Assembly (NCBI GenBank): GCA_029931975.1
Contig: JAOZQY010000005.1
Span: forward strand, 53,682-117,681
Source: Bacteroidales bacterium
GTDB lineage: Bacteria > Bacteroidota > Bacteroidia > Bacteroidales > GCA-2748055
Reading direction: 5' to 3'
Length of the DNA: 64,000 nt
Under the pieces are notes generated by a model. It saw only the letters and a list, made by a program, of their open reading frames with translations, was not told the origin of the DNA and did not search any database. Of this stretch, positions 9,487 through 18,574 are shown piece after piece. Within the stretch, counting starts at the first letter, position 1. Each line of letters starts with the position of its first letter. The translations under genes were made by a program, and so were the position numbers.

Positions 9487-9863
9487 TACAATCTGTCCAG
9501 CTTGTAGATTCGCTCCATCAACTGCCACTTCTCATCGGCTCTGGCTTCAGAAGAGGTCTTCTGAAAGCGGGAGACAAAGGCCTCCCACTCCGATTGGCGG
9601 GGCTTCCCTGCCAGTTCTTTCATGTCACGATCGTGATCAAATTCCGGGATGGTATCCATAATCATGAACAGATGATTTCCCAGAATGTAAATCTCCATAT
9701 CGATAATACCAACTTCGATCATCCCCCGGGTAATCTCCGGCCAGGAATTTCCTTGTGCATGCACTTTCTTATACTCCTTAATCAGTTGTGGATCATCCTC
9801 CAGGTTCAGTGTCTTGCAATAGCGCTTGTAGCAAGTGTAGTCTCTTTTTGAAATAACGGTCAT
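9486..9863 (-). CDS. L-rhamnose mutarotase-family protein (probable L-fucose mutarotase)
   Basis: About 125 residues from the ATG at 9863 (MTVISKRDYTCYKRYC...); a longer start at 9911 adds a Cys-rich stretch not typical of the family. The signature KVHAQGNSWPEITRGMIEVG, followed by IIDMEIYILGNHLFMIMD, is that of the RhaM family (PF05336), dimeric ferredoxin-like proteins that interconvert alpha and beta anomers of 6-deoxy sugars. Its stop overlaps the start of the amidohydrolase, so the two were translationally coupled. Being first in the fucose block, it probably served L-fucose; rhamnose is the alternative. It is intact, unlike the three genes downstream of it. Confidence 0.8.
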   Translation of the reverse strand: MTVISKRDYTCYKRYCKTLNLEDDPQLIKEYKKVHAQGNSWPEITRGMIEVGIIDMEIYILGNHLFMIMDTIPEFDHDRDMKELAGKPRQSEWEAFVSRFQKTSSEARADEKWQLMERIYKLDRL

Positions 9864-9940
9864 TTGAAATATATATTTATATCGACAAATCAGGCATTTG
9901 AAGATAATCAAAAAAAGGAGGCTGAGTAAATTGTTTCAGT

Positions 9941-10077
9941 ATTGAAAAAGCCACGGAACAGATATATCAATAAGGCCATTGATTTCTATAATAAGCTTCA
10001 AAAAGAGCCACAACAAGTTAAAGGGAGATTCCATAAATATTCTTCGGGATTTTGAGGAGATCGATTATGGAGCTTAA
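9941..10077 (+). pseudogene. Remnant of an RHH-type antitoxin gene
   Basis: One frame reads LKKPRNRYINKAIDFYNKLQ and then runs into a stop; the adjacent frame continues DSINILRDFEEIDYGA and stops at 10077. Both pieces resemble the ribbon-helix-helix antitoxins that precede MazF-like toxins (the NRYIN..A helix and the acidic LREFEEIDY tail). The start codon is not found and the halves are out of frame. It overlaps the start of the MazF remnant by 11 bases, the usual toxin-antitoxin arrangement. Identification is from short motifs only. Confidence 0.5.
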
Positions 10078-10245
10078 ACAATTTGATATCTGGCTGGCAG
10101 ATCTGAAGCAGGACTGTGATATACAAGTTGATCAATTTAGGGCAATTGACAACAAACGCCTGATAAAAAAGATCGGTGAGCTACCCTATGCATCTATAAA
10201 GACCACCATGAGAACCTGAAAATCATATTGGACCTGGATAATTAG
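10067..10245 (+). pseudogene. Remnant of a MazF/PemK-type toxin gene
   Basis: From ATG 10067 the sequence reads MELKQFDIWLADL, the usual MazF beginning, then jumps to DQFRAIDNKRLIKKIGELPYA, which resembles the C-terminal part of MazF. After a further frame change it ends ENLKIILDLDN at 10245. Some 50-60 central residues, including the catalytic part of the endoribonuclease fold, are missing. With the antitoxin remnant it fills the 330-base gap between the mutarotase and the sulfatase, whose stop it overlaps by a few bases on the other strand. Confidence 0.6.
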
Positions 10246-11774
10246 TCAATGGCCTCCATTCGGAAACGCTCCAGTTCAGCCGTTGTATGGGCCTTCTCCA
10301 TGATCAGCTCCAAATTACGGATGATATCAGGATGATCGGCCGCCACATTATTTTGCTCGGCCAGGTCCTCTTCCAGGTTATAAAGTTCCAGTTCAAGGTT
10401 TCCATTTTTAATATCCTTGCGGATCGCCTTCCACTGGTCCATCCGCACCGCTTGCTGTCCCCCGCTTGATGGAAACTCCCAATAGAGATTGGGATGTTTC
10501 TCCTGATCGGGTTCGCCCATCAGCTCGGACAAATATGAGATCCCATCTACATCTTCAGGAAGATCCGCACCAGCCACTTCACAAAGGGTGGGTAGCAGGT
10601 CCCAGAAAGCTGAGATATGATCCGACTCTGACCCGGGTGCAATTTTTCCCGGCCAACTGGCAATCATAGGAACACGGATTCCACCTTCATGAAGAAAAGC
10701 CTTGGCCCATCCCCGCTCCGATTTGAAAGGTCCGCCCGAATCAAACCAGGGTGAATCTGTACCTCCATTGAAAGTAGGACCGTTATCGGAAGAGAAGATA
10801 ATCAGGGTGTTTTCATAAAGGCCCTGCTCTTTGAGTGTTCGAACCAGTTCACCAACCCGCTCATCCAGGTAGGAGACCATGGCCGCATAAGTGGCATGCG
10901 GGTAACGACTCGGGAAGTAGCCCCTGTCACCCGTGTAAGGCTCTTCATCTCCATACTTTTCCACATAATAATCTACCCAGCGTTGGGGTGCCTGGAGCGC
11001 CACATGGGGAATGGGCGAGGCCCAGTAGAAGAAGAAAGGATCCCCGTCTCCCTCTTTAATGAATTGCATCATCTCACTGAACATCACATCCGGTGCATAA
11101 GTGGAGAGCTTATAAGGTTTGTAACTGTCCGGGTTATAAGGATCTGCACCCTCCGCAAGTTTTGTATGGGGAGGCACCGTATCATTTCCAAGATACAGGC
11201 GATTTTCATTGAGATAAAGGTGTACAGGATAATAGGTGTGGGCCTGGCGCTGACAATTATATCCGCAGAAAAAATCGAATCCCTGGCTGTTGGGAATTCC
11301 CTCCGTATGGGGGGCTCCCAGTCCCCATTTCCCGGTCATTCCGGTCCTGTATCCGGCCGATTGCATAAGGGTACCCAAGGTGACTGTTCCGGCTTTCAGG
11401 GGACGTTGACCTTCAAGGGTGGAGTCGGCGATCATGGCACGGTAATCCCATACCTCACCCCGATCTCCCCACTCGTCATTGCCCCTGATATAGGCATGAC
11501 CACTGTGTTTCCCTGTGAGCAACACACAACGAGAGGGCGCACACACAGGCGATCCGGAATAGTGCTGACTAAACTTCATTCCCGAAGAGGCCAGTGCATC
11601 AATATTGGGTGTTTCGATCAGCTCCTGCCCGTAACACCCCAGATCCCCATAGCCCAGATCATCGGCCAGGATAAAAATAATGTTGGGTTTGGGATTAATC
11701 TGCTCCCTATTTATCCTGCATCCTGAAATGAAAAGCAGGCTTAAGGCATAATAAATTATAATCCGGTGCATCAT
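10242..11774 (-). CDS. Sulfatase (S1 family, type I formylglycine), lipoprotein
   Basis: About 510 residues from ATG 11774, which overlaps the stop of the upstream GH42 remnant (ATGA). Lipoprotein signal ends LLFISGC (Cys19). The metal-binding start NIIFILADDLGYGDLGCYG is followed by the formylglycine motif C-A-P-S-R at residues 78-82, then TGKWGLG and IIFSSDNGP, so the catalytic set looks complete. It should hydrolyse sulfate esters of an algal or host glycan outside the inner membrane after Cys maturation. It is the only one of three sulfatases in the window with an intact active-site motif. The exact substrate cannot be told from sequence alone. Confidence 0.9.
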   Translation of the reverse strand: MMHRIIIYYALSLLFISGCRINREQINPKPNIIFILADDLGYGDLGCYGQELIETPNIDALASSGMKFSQHYSGSPVCAPSRCVLLTGKHSGHAYIRGNDEWGDRGEVWDYRAMIADSTLEGQRPLKAGTVTLGTLMQSAGYRTGMTGKWGLGAPHTEGIPNSQGFDFFCGYNCQRQAHTYYPVHLYLNENRLYLGNDTVPPHTKLAEGADPYNPDSYKPYKLSTYAPDVMFSEMMQFIKEGDGDPFFFYWASPIPHVALQAPQRWVDYYVEKYGDEEPYTGDRGYFPSRYPHATYAAMVSYLDERVGELVRTLKEQGLYENTLIIFSSDNGPTFNGGTDSPWFDSGGPFKSERGWAKAFLHEGGIRVPMIASWPGKIAPGSESDHISAFWDLLPTLCEVAGADLPEDVDGISYLSELMGEPDQEKHPNLYWEFPSSGGQQAVRMDQWKAIRKDIKNGNLELELYNLEEDLAEQNNVAADHPDIIRNLELIMEKAHTTAELERFRMEAID

Positions 11775-12385
11775 CTTGTTTCGTTTTCTTCTACAATTAA
11801 CACATCCCAAGGGGCCACACTTAATAAAGCTCCCTTTTCAATGGAATCTTCAGTAACCAACTCTTCTCCTGCGCTGTGGGGATATACAAATTCAATGGGT
11901 GCGGAAGAGTAATTATAATAAAAATGCACCGCATTATTCTCCTCATTGATGCCGGATTTTGCGATCAGGGGCCAGGCAAACTGATGGTCAGGATTTTCAA
12001 TACCCGCCCGAATGATGGCTTCCTGAATGATCTTCGTCTGAATTTGATCCGAAAAGATGGAGCCCTCGTACAAGATGGAATAAGTGGGAGTCCCCAGAAT
12101 CACCTGTATACCCGCTTCATGAAATTTATCAATGATGCGGTCCATCCAGGCAAATTCAAACTCCCCCTCCCTGGGTTCAAAAAGGCTCCAGGAGGATTCC
12201 CCCACCCTGACCACGGAGATTCCTGCTTCCTTCATCATCCGCACATCCTCATCGAGTCGCTCATAGGGCATATACTCATGGTAGTATGCCGCACCGTACA
12301 GGATATTTTCCTGGTGAATGGATTGGGCATTTAAGAAAAACGGAAGTGCTGCAAAAAATAAAAATGCATTGCGGATCTTTTTCAT
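11771..12385 (-). pseudogene. GH42-type beta-galactosidase reduced to its two ends
   Basis: A 204-codon open frame. Residues 1-21 are a signal peptide; residues 25-104 (NILYGAAYYHEYMPYERLDE, and VRVGESSWSLFEPREGEFEF) are the start of the GH42 TIM barrel. At about residue 105 (TPTYSI) the sequence jumps, in frame, to a C-terminal beta domain (FAWPLIAKSGINEENNAVHFYYN... APWDVLIVEENE). A normal GH42 protein has roughly 650-700 residues; the catalytic acid and nucleophile regions and the trimerisation domain are absent. It is therefore catalytically dead although the frame is open. It is coupled to the downstream sulfatase. Confidence 0.8.
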
Positions 12386-12410
12386 GGTGACTGAATTAAA
12401 TATATTGATT

Positions 12411-14354
12411 TTATGGCTTAATCTGGCGAAACCAAAGATTCATCTTGCCCACTTCCCGGTTAGCCCAGGCATAGTAAGGGATCAGCTTGAGCTCCTCTCC
12501 CTTCAGCATATTGACCCCTCCCAGAAGATCGGGACTGTAGCAGACTTCAAACTTTGAATCAGCACTGAGCTCTACCTCCAGCACATCAATCTCATTATCA
12601 ATCTCTTCCCCGCAATATACCAGAGGGCCGTACTGTACTGCCACCAATCCTGTTTTAGCACTCACATTCTGGTTGGCTACCAGCAAGCGGTCTTCCATGG
12701 GCAATTCCAGGGTGATATGATCACCCCGGTTCCAGTGGCCTTCTATGACCGCATAGCCCTTTTCCATTTTGATCTCCACCTCCTTGTTATTTACTTTTAA
12801 AACAGGCCGGGCTTCCTGATCATTGACAAAACGAAACAGATCTGAGGGAACAGGTGTGTTCAGCGCCCATCCCGGAATCCGGATATGCAGGGCAGCCTTC
12901 ACCGCCTTTGGGTTATTAATAATCAGTTCGATCGTTCCCTTCCAGGGATAGCTGGTGTGCTGCGAAATAAGCAGCTCGCTCTTTTCAGTCTGAAGTGAGG
13001 CTTCACTATTCATAAAGAGGTTTACATAGGCATCCTCTCCCCGGATAGCATAGGCATAGCCCGCCACCGATGGAATAAAGCGAGAGAGATTAGATGGACA
13101 ACAGGAGCAGCTAAACCAGGGAGAGCGGCCATTAACTCCCTGGTTAAAGGCTGTCTCTCCGTCATGCTGCAGTGTATTGGGATAAAAAAAGAGAGTGCCA
13201 TCCAGGGACAATCCCGAAATTACCCCGTTATAGAGTGTGCGTTCAAGTACATCCATGTACTTTGAATCGCCATGAAGCAGGAACATCCGGTGGTTCCAGT
13301 ACACATTGGCAATAGCCGCACAGGTCTCGTTGTATGGATGATTGGGAAGATCGTAGTTTTCCCCGTAGGCTTCGCCATGGGGACTGGCTCCCACCCCCCC
13401 CGTTATGGAGAGCTTTTTTTCCACCACATTATCCCAGATATGCCCGATGGCTTCCAGATAGGCTGAATCGCCGGTGAGAGCAGCCACATCGGCCATTGCA
13501 GAGTACATATAATTGGCCCTCACTGCATGGCCTACTGCCTCGGTCTGTTCCGTGACAGGAAGGTGAGCCTGACTGTACTCCGTGTCCAGAACATCGGCCC
13601 GGATATCCAGCAGGTGTTTGGCCAGGTTCAAATAACGTTCATCCCCCGTAACCCGATACAGCTTAACCAGTCCGATTTCAATCTCCTGATGACCGGGAAC
13701 ATAGTCATTTCCCTGCGTAATACAGACCTCATAAATCAGATCGGCATTTTTAAGCGCCACATCCAGAAAAGATCGGCTTCCAGTGGCCTGGTAATGGGCA
13801 ACGGCCGCCTCATACATATGTCCCGCGTTATAAAACTCATGACTGCTGTTCTGAGTCTCGATCCATTGCCCCTGGTCGCTGTAGGTACAGCAGCTAAAAT
13901 CAATATAGTCATTGGCTTTCAATGTCCAGGCGGTATAGAGGTAGCCATCCTCCTCCTGGGCCTCCGAAACATAATAGACCAGGGAGTCCAGGTAGGTGCG
14001 TAGGACCGGGTCATCTCTGATCATCAGGGCATAGGCCGCACCCTCCATGATCTTATAGAGGTCTGAATCATTAAAGCCGAAGTTGCCCTGGAACTTCCCT
14101 TCCTTAATGCTCCCGGCAAAAATGAAGTTATCGATCCGCCCGGTCTCCTCACACCTCTGAAAGGCAAAAGGAATGGTGGCATCATGGACCGTCTCCACCC
14201 AGTCCCGCCAGAATCCATCCTGCAGCTTCACCTGTGTAAAATCGACCGGGGCAATGGGATAATCGTGATTGGTTTCATCGGGAGCTGAATCACAACTGCT
14301 CAAAATGATTGTAAGAAACAAGAACCGAAGGAGAGAAGTTGATTTGCTTTTCAT
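12411..14354 (-). CDS. GH127-family (DUF1680) beta-L-arabinofuranosidase-like lipoprotein
   Basis: 647 residues with a lipoprotein signal ending IILSSC. The (alpha/alpha)6-barrel family PF07944 is recognised from SCCTYSDQGQW, HPYNETCAAIANVYWNHRMF near residue 345 and SPWFSCSCCPSNLSRF near residue 413. In the characterised GH127 enzyme HypBA1 a Glu and three Cys bind zinc, one Cys acting as nucleophile; the E-T-C and C-C positions are all present here. It probably removes beta-L-arabinofuranose or a related sugar from plant or algal polymers at the cell surface or periplasm. A run of eight C bases at about 13394-13401 lies inside the gene but the frame is intact. Confidence 0.85.
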   Translation of the reverse strand: MKSKSTSLLRFLFLTIILSSCDSAPDETNHDYPIAPVDFTQVKLQDGFWRDWVETVHDATIPFAFQRCEETGRIDNFIFAGSIKEGKFQGNFGFNDSDLYKIMEGAAYALMIRDDPVLRTYLDSLVYYVSEAQEEDGYLYTAWTLKANDYIDFSCCTYSDQGQWIETQNSSHEFYNAGHMYEAAVAHYQATGSRSFLDVALKNADLIYEVCITQGNDYVPGHQEIEIGLVKLYRVTGDERYLNLAKHLLDIRADVLDTEYSQAHLPVTEQTEAVGHAVRANYMYSAMADVAALTGDSAYLEAIGHIWDNVVEKKLSITGGVGASPHGEAYGENYDLPNHPYNETCAAIANVYWNHRMFLLHGDSKYMDVLERTLYNGVISGLSLDGTLFFYPNTLQHDGETAFNQGVNGRSPWFSCSCCPSNLSRFIPSVAGYAYAIRGEDAYVNLFMNSEASLQTEKSELLISQHTSYPWKGTIELIINNPKAVKAALHIRIPGWALNTPVPSDLFRFVNDQEARPVLKVNNKEVEIKMEKGYAVIEGHWNRGDHITLELPMEDRLLVANQNVSAKTGLVAVQYGPLVYCGEEIDNEIDVLEVELSADSKFEVCYSPDLLGGVNMLKGEELKLIPYYAWANREVGKMNLWFRQIKP

Positions 14355-14372
14355 GGGTTTTGGCTACATTTA
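14343..14372 (+). promoter_or_regulatory. Candidate Bacteroidota promoter for the DUF1593 gene
   Basis: TTTG at 14343-14346 and TACATTTA at 14365-14372 are separated by 18 bases, close to the Bacteroidota consensus TTTG-N19-TAnnTTTG. The predicted start would leave a leader of about 45 bases before the ATG at 14423. The element overlaps the start of the divergent GH127 gene. Sequence match only. Confidence 0.4.
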
Positions 14373-14422
14373 ATTCTTGAATTCGGAGATAATTTACCAA
14401 TAATATCAATCAATCATAAAAT

Positions 14423-15847
14423 ATGAAAAAGATCCGTCTCTTTATCACCCTTATTTTGGTCCTGATCTACACTGCGCAGACTGCAAATGCAAATATCTCC
14501 GGGGAGAAACCCAGGGTTATTGTGCTGACTGACATCGAGAATGAACCAGACGATGCGGAGTCTCTGGTGCGCTTCCTCACCTACACCAACATGTTTGAGG
14601 TGGAGGGGATCATTGCGACCACTTCAGTATGGCTAAAAGACAAAACTGCCGAATGGCGGATCCATGAGATCCTGGAGGCCTACGGGCAAGTACAAGCCAA
14701 TCTGCTAAAACATGAATCCGGGTATCCCTCCTATCAAGAATTGAAAGCCCTGACCAAGGTGGGTATTCCCAAATACGGGATGAAGGGTGTGGGTGAAGGG
14801 CAGGATTCAGAAGGATCAGACTGGATCATCACAGCACTGAAAAAAGATGATCCGCGTCCCCTCTGGGTATTGGCCTGGGGCGGACCCAACTGCCTGGCAC
14901 AGGCTCTCTGGAAGCTGGAGCAAAGTGAAACACCAGAGAATCTCGCTAAGTATGTGAAAAAACTCAGGGTCTACACCATCTCGGACCAGGATGACTCGGG
15001 ACCCTGGATGCGCAGGAAGTATCCGAACCTGTTCTATATCTGTACCCCGGGCTATGCCCACGGAGGCCGGGAGGGTTACCATTTTGCCACCTGGAGCGGC
15101 ATCTCTGGAGACACTTTTCACGGTCGTTTTCCGGGAGGAAACCTGGAGGTGATCAGTAAAGAGTGGATCCGGGAAAACATCCAGGAGAGGCACGGTCCCC
15201 TGGGCGAAGAATATCCCGATGTGGCCTACCTGATGGAGGGCGATACCCCATCGTTCCTTTACCTGATCAACAACGGACTTGGATGCAGCGAACACCCCAA
15301 TTATGGAAGCTGGGGCGGACGCTACGAGTATTACACCCCAAAAACCCAGTTGTATTTCTTTGAACAGGAGACCCGGCCCCTGTGGACCAATGCGGCAGAT
15401 GAGGTGTTTTCTGACGTCGATCAACAGATGCATACCGGGAACCATGCCACCGTCTGGCGCTGGCGGGAAGCTTTTCAAAATGATTTTGCCGCACGAATGG
15501 ACTGGTGCCAGAAATCTTACGAGGAGGCCAATCACCCACCTGTACCTGCTCTCGCACACGACCAGGTCCTAGAAGCCTCCGAAGGTGAAAAAGTAAAACT
15601 GAAGGCTGAAGGTTGCAATGATCCCGATAACGATAAACTCTCCTATCGATGGATCTACTATCGCGAAGCCGGTAATTCTGTTTACTGGTTGAAGTTGGAA
15701 AATGAAAACAGCGCCGTAGCCACATTTACGGCACCTACCATGGGCTTTCCCCAAGAGATGCATTTTATCCTTGAAGTAAGCGATGACGGCCAGCCAGCCC
15801 TCACACGGTACCGGCGAGTGATTGTAAAAGTAAAACCCAAAGTGTAA
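14423..15847 (+). CDS. DUF1593 protein, nucleoside-hydrolase-like, secreted
   Basis: 474 residues with a cleavable signal peptide (about residues 1-25, ending in NANA). The N-terminal two thirds match DUF1593 (PF07632), which has an inosine-uridine nucleoside hydrolase-like fold: VIVLTDIENEPDDAESLVRFL carries the Asp-rich start seen in that superfamily, and LWVLAWGGPNCLAQAL is a typical internal block. The last 100 residues (DQVLEASEGEKVKLKAEGCN... RVIVKVKPK) look like an Ig/cadherin-type C-terminal domain. Members are common in polysaccharide-use loci, but their reaction is not established. It is divergent from GH127 and convergent with the RidA-like gene. Confidence 0.8.
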   Translation: MKKIRLFITLILVLIYTAQTANANISGEKPRVIVLTDIENEPDDAESLVRFLTYTNMFEVEGIIATTSVWLKDKTAEWRIHEILEAYGQVQANLLKHESGYPSYQELKALTKVGIPKYGMKGVGEGQDSEGSDWIITALKKDDPRPLWVLAWGGPNCLAQALWKLEQSETPENLAKYVKKLRVYTISDQDDSGPWMRRKYPNLFYICTPGYAHGGREGYHFATWSGISGDTFHGRFPGGNLEVISKEWIRENIQERHGPLGEEYPDVAYLMEGDTPSFLYLINNGLGCSEHPNYGSWGGRYEYYTPKTQLYFFEQETRPLWTNAADEVFSDVDQQMHTGNHATVWRWREAFQNDFAARMDWCQKSYEEANHPPVPALAHDQVLEASEGEKVKLKAEGCNDPDNDKLSYRWIYYREAGNSVYWLKLENENSAVATFTAPTMGFPQEMHFILEVSDDGQPALTRYRRVIVKVKPKV

Positions 15848-15886
15848 TAAACCTGAAGTTATAGAGTGAATGAAAAGCGCTGTTGC

Positions 15887-17080
15887 CTAAATCGTAAACA
15901 CCCCTTCTATCTCAACCAGCAGGTCTTCGCGACAGACATCCGATTCCAGGAAGAGAGAGGACTTGCAGTTGAGCTCTGCATCGCAGACCTTCTGAACAGC
16001 TGGGATATCCTCTTTGTGCTTCACATAGACTCTCAGATGTGAGAAACGGATTTTTTCCACATCGAAATTGAGCCCCAGTTGCTCCTGGTTCTTCTTTGAA
16101 AAAAGTCTCTTAATATTATCTATGGTCGTAAGTGTCTGCTTCTCCACATCCCCCACATGAACGGTCTTCTCCCCCAGGATGGAAGCGGTACCGGATACAT
16201 AGATATAGTTCCCTCCCCCGATACTAACCAGCTTGGCCCGTTCAAACTTGGGTGTGCATTTCTGTTCCGATTTCCCCTCCAGTACCAACTCTGAATATTT
16301 ATGGGCATCAATCTGTCCCGGGTTCATGATGGGCTTTATTGAAATAATATCAGAATCTGAAAGGGCAATAAATCCGATAATCACACCTCCGGTGTCCTGA
16401 CCGATTCCAGTAGCGGCAGGGTAACCCTGGTCAAACCGAACCGGATCATAATACCTGGCTCGCACATCATTGAAATCCTGATAATTCTGTGGTGCATCCG
16501 GATCTTCCACAATGGCAATATCCTCAATATAGTTCCACTGCCTGATGATATGCTGTATGCTGAGGCCCTCCTGCTTTAGAATCTTCAGCGTCATTTCAAA
16601 AGCCTGTACTGAAGCTTCAGTGATGCTATCCTCCACAGTTCCCATCATCCCTGCAGCATGAACCGCCTTATACCCCCGGTATTCTATCACGGTATAATTA
16701 ACTCCAGCCAGGGTTTTATAAGTCACCTTCTTATCATCCAGAGCCTTAGTACAGATGAGCTCCAGGACCACATCCCTGTCACCTGCTGGCGACTGCGCCA
16801 CAACGCTGGTAGCGGGTATACTGGTGCCGCAGATATTCTGCAATTGCTCGTGAATAATGGACGAACGTTCTTCGTATTCATCCCGGGAATGAGCTGATAT
16901 AAAGAAGGTTTGCTGGGTCACAAAGAGTCTCAGATCCTCCTGGTGAATAAACTCCTGGAGTTGCTCCATACAGCTCTTCACCTGCTTGTTGAATCCGGCC
17001 TCGCTTGCAGGGACTATATGATCAAAGTTAAATCCGTTTAGAGTGTGAGAGTCACTCCTCATAATTATCTGTTCCACCAT
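15887..17080 (-). CDS. RidA/chorismatase-like protein
   Basis: 397 residues. The signature RQWNYIEDIAI...YQDFNDVRARYYDPVRFDQGYPAATGIG resembles the FkbO/Hyg5-type chorismatase family, which has two RidA/YjgF-like trimeric folds; the C-terminal half (AKLVSIGGGNYIYVSGTASILG) is RidA-like and contains the tandem-fold consensus. Chorismatases hydrolyse chorismate; simple RidA proteins deaminate enamines. I cannot tell which applies here, because the catalytic residues that discriminate are not fixed in my memory. No signal peptide is seen, so it is cytoplasmic. It stands alone between a convergent DUF1593 gene and a DUF1080 gene on the same strand. Confidence 0.6.
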   Translation of the reverse strand: MVEQIIMRSDSHTLNGFNFDHIVPASEAGFNKQVKSCMEQLQEFIHQEDLRLFVTQQTFFISAHSRDEYEERSSIIHEQLQNICGTSIPATSVVAQSPAGDRDVVLELICTKALDDKKVTYKTLAGVNYTVIEYRGYKAVHAAGMMGTVEDSITEASVQAFEMTLKILKQEGLSIQHIIRQWNYIEDIAIVEDPDAPQNYQDFNDVRARYYDPVRFDQGYPAATGIGQDTGGVIIGFIALSDSDIISIKPIMNPGQIDAHKYSELVLEGKSEQKCTPKFERAKLVSIGGGNYIYVSGTASILGEKTVHVGDVEKQTLTTIDNIKRLFSKKNQEQLGLNFDVEKIRFSHLRVYVKHKEDIPAVQKVCDAELNCKSSLFLESDVCREDLLVEIEGVFTI

Positions 17081-17163
17081 GCTCAGCTTGCTCCAAAGAT
17101 TTGTAGGGTCACAAATATAGAAATTCTAAATTGATGAAAAACTTAAGAAATGTTAAGGAATGA

Positions 17164-18546
17164 CTATAGCTCCAGGATTTTAATATTCTTAAAAGCCACC
17201 TCATCCCCATGGTCCTGAAGCAGGATATGTCCGCTTTCGGCCTCCCCAAAAGCGGGCCATTTAGCATACTTGCTATAGGCTACCAGGGCCTTCCACATCT
17301 GTGTTCCCCGTTCATATTCCACGATCTTGATTCCGTTCAGGTAATGGGCCACCTGGGATCCCTTCACCTCGATACGGGCACGATTCCATTTACCTACTCC
17401 GTTAAAACGTTTGCCTGTCATATCCTGACCGTAAAGCAGGGCATCCGCCTTAATAAGGTCATAGAGTGACCCGAGGGTACGGTTGCTGGCAATTCCCATT
17501 TTGGCATCGGGATGATTTTTGTCGTCCAGAATCTGGAACTCACATCCAATGGCCGAACCCACCCCAGTATTCAGGTCAGGATCCACAAAATATTTGATCC
17601 CGCTGTTGGCACCCAGGGTGATTTTGAAATCCACCTCCAGTACAAAGTCCTTGTATTTCTTAATGGTTACGATATCACCCCCATGGGTCGACTCACCACC
17701 ATCACCTTTCTCCACCTTCAGAAGACCATTCTCCATGCTCCAGCCCTTCTGTGGAAAAGCATCCAGTTTAGCACCTCTCCAGCCTGCGCTGCTGCTTCCG
17801 TCCCACAAAAGCTTCCATCCCTCCTGTTTCTGAGCCGGGGTAAGGGCATTGTCCAGGTAACTCACCTCCGGGGCAAGAGCCACATCACTCTTCATATACT
17901 TTTCGGGCTCTTCGGTGATGATCCGGATATTTTTCCATCTGATCTCCTTTCCTTCCAGAGCTTTGTTATCACCAATCCCATGCACCTGCAAAGCAATAAA
18001 GCCTTCAGCTCGTTTATCGTCCACCAGGTTAGCAAAGTTAAACCCGTTTATATAGGTGCGAATGGCGCTACCCACTGCCTCTATACGCACCTTATTCCAT
18101 TCCCCGCGCTTATTTTCTTTGGTAACACACATATGGTAGGACATGGGATAGAGCCAGCCACGTGCTGCCTCCTCATAGATACCTCCGGCCCAGGGTCTGT
18201 TATCATGATCGTCACATTCCACCTGGTAACCATTTACCCGCTCGGTACCATCGGGCAGTAAGGCCACACTTCTGAACTGCACACCCGAGTTGAGTCCGCG
18301 ATCCATCTTCATTTCATACTCCAGTATAAAATCCCCATAAACCTTTTTGGTTGCCATAAAGGTATTTGGGGTACCTGTCTTTGAAACTCCGACCACCTCT
18401 CCATCCTCTACACGGTACTCAGCTGCCCCGTCAATCTTTTCCCATCCCTTCAGATTCTTTCCGTTAAATAACTCAACCCACTCCTGGGCATTCATGGAGA
18501 CCACAGCTGCTGCCAGGATCAAAATCAAAAGCGTTCTTTTTTTCAT
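17164..18546 (-). CDS. Two-domain DUF1080 protein (3-keto-disaccharide hydrolase family), secreted
   Basis: 460 residues with a signal peptide (residues 1-20, ending MNA). Two tandem copies of the DUF1080 jelly-roll/LamG-like domain (PF06439) are visible: the first from [18 protein letters not shown] to about residue 210, the second from [19 protein letters not shown] to the end, each containing the typical [10 protein letters not shown] / [18 protein letters not shown] and WNKVRIE / WNRARIE strands. Members hydrolyse 3-keto-glycosides or simply bind glycans. This one is probably periplasmic or surface-exposed and linked to the nearby glycan genes; no partner 3-dehydrogenase is in the window. 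Confidence 0.8.
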   Translation of the reverse strand: MKKRTLLILILAAAVVSMNAQEWVELFNGKNLKGWEKIDGAAEYRVEDGEVVGVSKTGTPNTFMATKKVYGDFILEYEMKMDRGLNSGVQFRSVALLPDGTERVNGYQVECDDHDNRPWAGGIYEEAARGWLYPMSYHMCVTKENKRGEWNKVRIEAVGSAIRTYINGFNFANLVDDKRAEGFIALQVHGIGDNKALEGKEIRWKNIRIITEEPEKYMKSDVALAPEVSYLDNALTPAQKQEGWKLLWDGSSSAGWRGAKLDAFPQKGWSMENGLLKVEKGDGGESTHGGDIVTIKKYKDFVLEVDFKITLGANSGIKYFVDPDLNTGVGSAIGCEFQILDDKNHPDAKMGIASNRTLGSLYDLIKADALLYGQDMTGKRFNGVGKWNRARIEVKGSQVAHYLNGIKIVEYERGTQMWKALVAYSKYAKWPAFGEAESGHILLQDHGDEVAFKNIKILEL

Positions 18547-18574
18547 GGTATTTGTATAAGCTTATTATTATCGT

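Noticed and set aside
10896..11726. 276-codon open frame on the plus strand across the sulfatase
   Set aside because: Antisense shadow of the intact sulfatase with no recognisable domain, signal or upstream ribosome site.
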